Positions 60,294 through 64,000 of a stretch of DNA of 64,000 nucleotides are shown here, in pieces. The notes below the pieces were generated by a model. The model was not told the origin of the DNA. It saw only the letters and a program-made list of their open reading frames with translations, and made no database searches. How positions within the stretch are numbered: the stretch's first letter is position 1; each line of letters opens with the position of its first letter. The stretch is from an uncultured Roseibium sp. (GTDB taxonomy: Bacteria > Pseudomonadota > Alphaproteobacteria > Rhizobiales > Stappiaceae). The stretch covers positions 1,178,001-1,242,000 of the forward strand of contig NZ_OY780958.1 of the NCBI RefSeq assembly GCF_963675985.1. Reading direction: 5' to 3'. The translations under genes and the position numbers were made by a program.

Positions 60294-61268
60294 CTACCTT
60301 GGGAACTCCAGCCCCATCTCCCGGTAGCGTTCCGGGTCGTCGGCCCAGTTCTCGCGGACCTTCACGAACAGGAACAGATGCACCGGGGCGTCGATGATCT
60401 CGGCAAGTTCCTCGCGGGAGGCTTTGGATATGGCCTTGATGGCCTGTCCCTTCTTGCCGAGCACGATGCTCTTCTGGCTGTCGCGCTCCACGTAGATGGT
60501 CTGCTCGATCCGGACGGAGCCATCCTTGCGCTCCTGCCACTGCTCGGTTTCCACCGTGGAGATGTAGGGCAGTTCCTGATGCAGGCGCTCGAACAGCTTT
60601 TCCCGGGTGATTTCGGCCGCCAGAATGCGCAAAGGCAGATCGGACGGCTGGTCTTCCGGATATAGCCACGGACCTTCTGGAACCTGTGTGGCGAAGTAAT
60701 CGAGGATCGTATTGACGCCGTCGCCGTTCAGCGCGGACACCATGAAAGTCTCGTCGAACGGCATGATCTCGTTGGCCGTCTTCGCCAGTTCCAGAAGCTT
60801 GTCGCGCTTGGTGACGTCGATCTTGTTCAGGATCAGCACCTTCGGCGTCTTGATATCGGCAAGCCTTTCCATGATCGCTTCGGCTTCCTCGTCGATCCCT
60901 TTTCGGGCGTCGATCAGGAGGGCGATCACATCCGCGTCCCGGGCGCCGCCCCAGGCGGTGTCGACCATGGCGCGGTCGAGGCGTCGCTTGGGCTGGAAGA
61001 TGCCGGGCGTATCCACGAAGACGAGCTGGGCCTTGTCGTGCATGGCGATGCCGCGCACGATCGCGCGCGTCGTCTGCACCTTGTGGGTCACGATGGAGAC
61101 CTTGGTGCCGACAAGCTGGTTGATGAGGGTGGACTTGCCGGCGTTCGGCGCGCCGATCAGGGCAATGAAGCCCGCGCGCGTGTCCGCCGGCATCGGAGCC
61201 GCTGCTTCCGGAAGAGGCATGTCGAACCGCGGGCTTGCCTGCGGCATGTCGTCGTCGTCGGAGTTCAA
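60294..61268 (-). CDS. era: Era GTPase, 16S rRNA/30S assembly factor
   Basis: A 324-residue Era with an N-terminal GTPase domain: G1 GAPNAGKST near residue 39, G2 TTRAIVRG, G3 DTPGIF near 87 and G4 ILNKIDVTKRD near 148. A C-terminal KH domain (SIVLGKKGQAIKAISKASRE) binds the 3' end of 16S rRNA. The start is either TTG 61268, overlapping the rnc stop (TTGA), or ATG 61247; the residues before the second are low-complexity acidic. About 30 residues precede the G domain, longer than in E. coli, as often seen in alphaproteobacteria. Confidence 0.95.
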   Translation of the reverse strand: MNSDDDDMPQASPRFDMPLPEAAAPMPADTRAGFIALIGAPNAGKSTLINQLVGTKVSIVTHKVQTTRAIVRGIAMHDKAQLVFVDTPGIFQPKRRLDRAMVDTAWGGARDADVIALLIDARKGIDEEAEAIMERLADIKTPKVLILNKIDVTKRDKLLELAKTANEIMPFDETFMVSALNGDGVNTILDYFATQVPEGPWLYPEDQPSDLPLRILAAEITREKLFERLHQELPYISTVETEQWQERKDGSVRIEQTIYVERDSQKSIVLGKKGQAIKAISKASREELAEIIDAPVHLFLFVKVRENWADDPERYREMGLEFPR

Positions 61269-61978
61269 GTCCTGTCCTGTTCTTTCCAGACGCCTTCACG
61301 GCGGAGCACGGCTTCGGCCGCGGCCTGTTCGGCGATGCGTTTCGAACCGCCCTTGCCTTCGCCGGTGGCAATTCCCTTCACATCGACACCGACCACGAAA
61401 CTGGGGGCGTGGTCCGGTCCTTCGCGGCTGATCACATCGTATTTCGGTGTCGGCAGCCCCCGCGACTGTGCCCACTCCTGCAGGGTGGTCTTGGCATCCC
61501 GCAAGGGGCCGGACCAGGATAGCATACGCGGTTCCCAAAGGCGCGTGACGAATTGTTCGGCGGCCGCAAATCCGCCATCCAGATAAATCGCCGCGATCAC
61601 TGCTTCGCAAATATCGGCCAGCAGGGCCGCCTTTTTGCGGCCGCCGGTCTGGGCCTCGCTCTGGCCGATGCGCATGGCATCGCCCAGGCGCAGCTCGCTG
61701 GCGATTTCCGCGCAGGTTTCGCGTTTGACCATGTGGTTGAAACGCCGGGCAAGTTCGCCCTCATCCGCGTTCGGGAAATGATTGTGCAGCATGCCGGCGA
61801 CGACGAGGCCGAGCACCCGGTCGCCGAGAAACTCCAGGCGCTGGTAGTTTTTCGTGACGCTGTCGGTCGGCGCGAGCGCGCTGGCGTGGGTCAGCGCCAC
61901 ATTCAGCAGGTCCGGATCCTTGAACTCATGCTGAAGGCGCCGGGCCAGTTCGCTCATGGCCTGTGTGCTTGCCGACAT
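61265..61978 (-). CDS. rnc: Ribonuclease III
   Basis: A 237-residue double-strand-specific endoribonuclease. The signature motif YQRLEFLGDRVLGLVVAGML near residue 44 and the second catalytic cluster ALLADICEAVIAAIYLDGG near 118 hold the acidic metal ligands. A double-stranded RNA-binding domain follows (TTLQEWAQSRGLPTPKYDVI, with the GEGKGGSKRIAEQAAAEAVL helix near the end). It overlaps era by 4 bases and lies 47 bases after lepB. Confidence 0.96.
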   Translation of the reverse strand: MSASTQAMSELARRLQHEFKDPDLLNVALTHASALAPTDSVTKNYQRLEFLGDRVLGLVVAGMLHNHFPNADEGELARRFNHMVKRETCAEIASELRLGDAMRIGQSEAQTGGRKKAALLADICEAVIAAIYLDGGFAAAEQFVTRLWEPRMLSWSGPLRDAKTTLQEWAQSRGLPTPKYDVISREGPDHAPSFVVGVDVKGIATGEGKGGSKRIAEQAAAEAVLRREGVWKEQDRT

Positions 61979-62025
61979 ATTGTTTCCTTGCGCCGCTTCC
62001 GCTCGGGGTGGCTGCCCTCAGGGTG

Positions 62026-62796
62026 TCAGGGATGCAGATCCCTGAACAGGCGGTCCCAACGCACGTCCCAGGGCCATTTCCAGATCATCCAGGCCGGCGT
62101 GCCATCCTTGATGGAGAAGAACAGGATTTCCGCGCGGCCGACCAGGTTCTCGTAGGGGACATAGCCCACAGCCGCCAACACGCGGCTGTCTGTGGAATTG
62201 TCGCGGTTGTCGCCCATCATGAAATAATGCCCTTCGGGCACTTCATAGACGTTGGTGTTGTCCAACGCGCCGTTGTCGCTGAGATTGAGGGTTTCGTAGG
62301 AAACCCCGTTGGGCAGGGTCTCGCGGAAGCGCGCCACCCGCTTGACGCCAAAACCCGTGTTTTCGATGTAGTCGTCGATGCGTTCCTGCTTGACCGGCTT
62401 ACCGTTGATATAGACCAAGCCTTCCTTGACCTGGATTTTGTCGCCGGGAAGGCCGATCACGCGCTTGATGTAGTCGGTCGAATTGTCCTTGGGCAGTTTG
62501 AAGACGACAATATCACCGCGTTTCGGCTCGGCGCCCCAGATGCGGCCGGAGAAGGGGGCAAGGCCGAAGGGGAAGGAATAGCGGGAATAGCCGTAGCTGT
62601 ATTTGGAAACGAACAGGTAGTCGCCGATCAGGAGCGTGTCCTTCATCGATCCGGAGGGAATGTTGAACGGCTGGAACAGAAAGGTGCGCACGATCAGGGC
62701 AAGAAGGAGCGCCTGCACGATGATCTTGACGGTCTCGTAGAGACCTCCGTCCTTGGCCTTCTTGTCTTCGTTCACGCTCATCTTGTCCTTTGACAT
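62026..62796 (-). CDS. lepB: Signal peptidase I
   Basis: A 256-residue leader peptidase that removes Sec and Tat signal peptides. One membrane helix (IIVQALLLALIVRTFLFQPF) leads to the nucleophile in FNIPSGSMKDTLLIGDYLFV near residue 49 and the general base Lys in YIKRVIGLPGDKIQ near 110; MMGDNRDNSTDSR is intact. Position directly before rnc marks it as the housekeeping copy, in contrast to the paralogue at 56349. acpS, often directly upstream, is absent: only 172 bases separate lepB from the DUF2062 gene. Confidence 0.96.
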   Translation of the reverse strand: MSKDKMSVNEDKKAKDGGLYETVKIIVQALLLALIVRTFLFQPFNIPSGSMKDTLLIGDYLFVSKYSYGYSRYSFPFGLAPFSGRIWGAEPKRGDIVVFKLPKDNSTDYIKRVIGLPGDKIQVKEGLVYINGKPVKQERIDDYIENTGFGVKRVARFRETLPNGVSYETLNLSDNGALDNTNVYEVPEGHYFMMGDNRDNSTDSRVLAAVGYVPYENLVGRAEILFFSIKDGTPAWMIWKWPWDVRWDRLFRDLHP

Positions 62797-62968
62797 GTAA
62801 ATTCCGGGCTGATGGATCCGGCGGAAACGCCAGGAGCGAAATGACTGTTCAGAATCTGCTGCCGACTCTTAGCCGCTCACCGCTTTCGTGGCAATGACGG
62901 GCAGGCTGGGTATGAACCGTTCACCGGTGGTCTTTCATGCAGGAATCCGGCAGTAAAAAGGCAGTGTC

Positions 62969-63565
62969 CTATTTGTCGATTTCTTCCAGTCCCGCAGCAT
63001 GCGGGGCCGGGAACGGTGCGCGTTTGCGGGCAATCGAGGCCTTCCGTCGTGTCTGGTACACTTCGACGCTTTTGTAGACAAGTAAATAGCAGATCAAGGC
63101 GGTGATCGTTCCCAGAGGCACAGCCCCGACCAGCATTGGTTTGAACATTGGCAGCAGGACGTCGAGAGAGCTGTCCAGTAGCCGCCTTGCGAATTCCTTG
63201 TGGATGTCATGCCCGGCAGGGGCCGCATCGTTGCCCAGGATCAACTGACCGATCTTGAAGGTGGAGGCCCAGATGAACGGGAAGGTCAAAGGGTTGCCGA
63301 CAGAGGTTCCAAGGGCGGAGGCGATCAGATTGCCGCGAACGATATAGGCGATAATAAAAGCAAGAATGAAGTGGAAGCCGACCAGAGGCGTGAAGGATGC
63401 GAAGGCGCCGGCGGCAAATCCGATCGCAATCGCATGCGGCGTCGCGGTCAGGCGCAGGACGCGTTTTCCGAAATAGCGTGTCGAGCGCGACCAGCTGTTG
63501 CGCGGCCAGACGGCCACGCGAAGGCGTTCGATATTGGTGGGCTTGTTGCGGCGGCGGAACAGCAT
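62969..63565 (-). CDS. DUF2062 membrane protein
   Basis: A 198-residue integral membrane protein of the DUF2062 family. The family core is FASFTPLVGFHFILAFIIAY near residue 60, followed by RGNLIASALGTSVGNPLTFP and a C-terminal helix VGAVPLGTITALICYLLVYK. The N terminus is basic (RRRNKPTNIERLRVAVWPRN). Function is unknown; in alphaproteobacteria such genes are regularly found in the relA-pyrE-acpS-lepB neighbourhood. It follows pyrE by 15 bases and is probably cotranscribed. Confidence 0.88.
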   Translation of the reverse strand: MLFRRRNKPTNIERLRVAVWPRNSWSRSTRYFGKRVLRLTATPHAIAIGFAAGAFASFTPLVGFHFILAFIIAYIVRGNLIASALGTSVGNPLTFPFIWASTFKIGQLILGNDAAPAGHDIHKEFARRLLDSSLDVLLPMFKPMLVGAVPLGTITALICYLLVYKSVEVYQTRRKASIARKRAPFPAPHAAGLEEIDK

Positions 63566-63580
63566 ACGGTTTTTTCGGTC

Positions 63581-64000
63581 TTACGAGAGGCCCCGGCTTC
63601 CCGGTTTGACCGCTGGGATAGCTTCCAATTCCGGCGGAAGCTTGTCAGCTTCATAGGCTGGGACCTTGTAGTCGGCCAGGGCGATCAGCGGAACGCCCGT
63701 ATCGGCTGCACCGGCAGAGCGATCGATCAGGCAGGCAACGGCCAGGACGTCGGCACCGATCGACTTCAACGCGTCCACCGTTTCGCGGCTGGAAAGGCCG
63801 GTGGTCACGATGTCCTCGACAATCACGATGCGCGCGCCTTCGGGCATTTCGAACCGCCGCAAACGGAATTCTCCGTCTTCCCGCTCGACCCACATGGCCG
63901 GTACCTTCAAGTGGCGCGCGGTTTCATATCCGGGGATCAGGCCTCCCAGTGCCGGGGAGACCACGTAGTCGATGTCACCGAGATCCGCGGCGCGAATCTT
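63581..64000 (-). CDS. pyrE: Orotate phosphoribosyltransferase (3' part; N terminus outside window)
   Basis: The last 140 codons of a type I phosphoribosyltransferase are visible; the frame runs off the right edge. The PRPP-binding loop RIVIVEDIVTTGLSSRETVD and the preceding PALGGLIPGYETAR and FRLRRFEMPEGA segments match OPRTase, which joins orotate to PRPP in UMP synthesis. About 50-90 N-terminal residues are presumably beyond the window. It is the first gene in the visible minus-strand series running into the DUF2062 gene. Confidence 0.9.
   Translation of the reverse strand, partial: KIRAADLGDIDYVVSPALGGLIPGYETARHLKVPAMWVEREDGEFRLRRFEMPEGARIVIVEDIVTTGLSSRETVDALKSIGADVLAVACLIDRSAGAADTGVPLIALADYKVPAYEADKLPPELEAIPAVKPGSRGLS

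Overview
The window is a GC-rich chromosomal segment of an alphaproteobacterium. The conserved block dapA-smpB ... parC ... recO-era-rnc-lepB ... pyrE, the rhizobial-type Omp2b porin and the PhoCDET-like phosphonate/phosphate transporter suggest the Hyphomicrobiales. The marine Stappiaceae (Roseibium/Labrenzia/Stappia group) are the likeliest family; that placement is inference, not a database result.

Region 1 (1-14.4 kb) is mainly phenylacetate catabolism. After the tail of a probable FCD/GntR regulator and a 2-keto-3-deoxygluconate kinase come paaX and a plus-strand operon paaA-B-C-D-[266-bp MITE-like element]-paaE-(extra PaaA-like ferritin-fold protein)-paaZ. A convergent minus-strand operon paaG-paaI-paaK-paaR ends in a clear intrinsic terminator. 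GACCGATCGGTC-type palindromes lie upstream of both operons and are probable PaaR (TetR) operators, so the pathway seems to have two repressors, PaaX and PaaR. Between the two operons sits a lower-GC islet with two orphan toxin-immunity genes (SUKH and Imm53) bordered by intergenic repeats. paaF, paaH and paaJ, needed for the last beta-oxidation steps, are not in the window.

Region 2 (14.7-31.9 kb) holds metG and a complete Sox thiosulfate-oxidation locus. soxV-W-X-Y-Z-A-B-C-D-E-F run on the minus strand; soxS, the ArsR-type repressor soxR and a YeeE/YedE (SoxT) transporter run on the plus strand; soxH and a second YeeE/YedE transporter follow. SoxCD is present, so full oxidation of thiosulfate to sulfate is predicted. 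SoxR has cysteines at positions 42 and 108, the pair used by BigR-type persulfide sensors.

Region 3 (32-37.1 kb) is a Pho-type unit. A hexapeptide acyltransferase of the phosphonate-associated family is divergent from phnC-D-E-E2, and each side has its own Pho box. No C-P lyase genes are present.

Region 4 (37.2-49 kb) is cell envelope: an MltB-type lytic transglycosylase, an orphan ParA ATPase, a 1840-residue alpha-2-macroglobulin with a thioester motif, its usual partner PBP1C, and a strongly expressed-looking porin with its terminator.

Region 5 (49-64 kb) is mostly core: an alpha/beta hydrolase, dapA, smpB, a hotdog thioesterase coupled to an iron-type alcohol dehydrogenase, a 70-residue exported protein, parC, a second signal peptidase I, a GGDEF-EAL protein, recO, era, rnc, lepB, a DUF2062 protein and the 3' part of pyrE. 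The last 47 bp of parC are duplicated 439 bp away, flanking the small exported-protein gene like the footprint of an old integration. acpS is missing from its usual place next to lepB.

The most distinctive items are the extra PaaA-like subunit with a broken first metal motif, the inverted-repeat element inside the paa operon, the immunity islet and the parC 3'-end duplication. I saw no CRISPR array, tRNA, rRNA or intact transposase.
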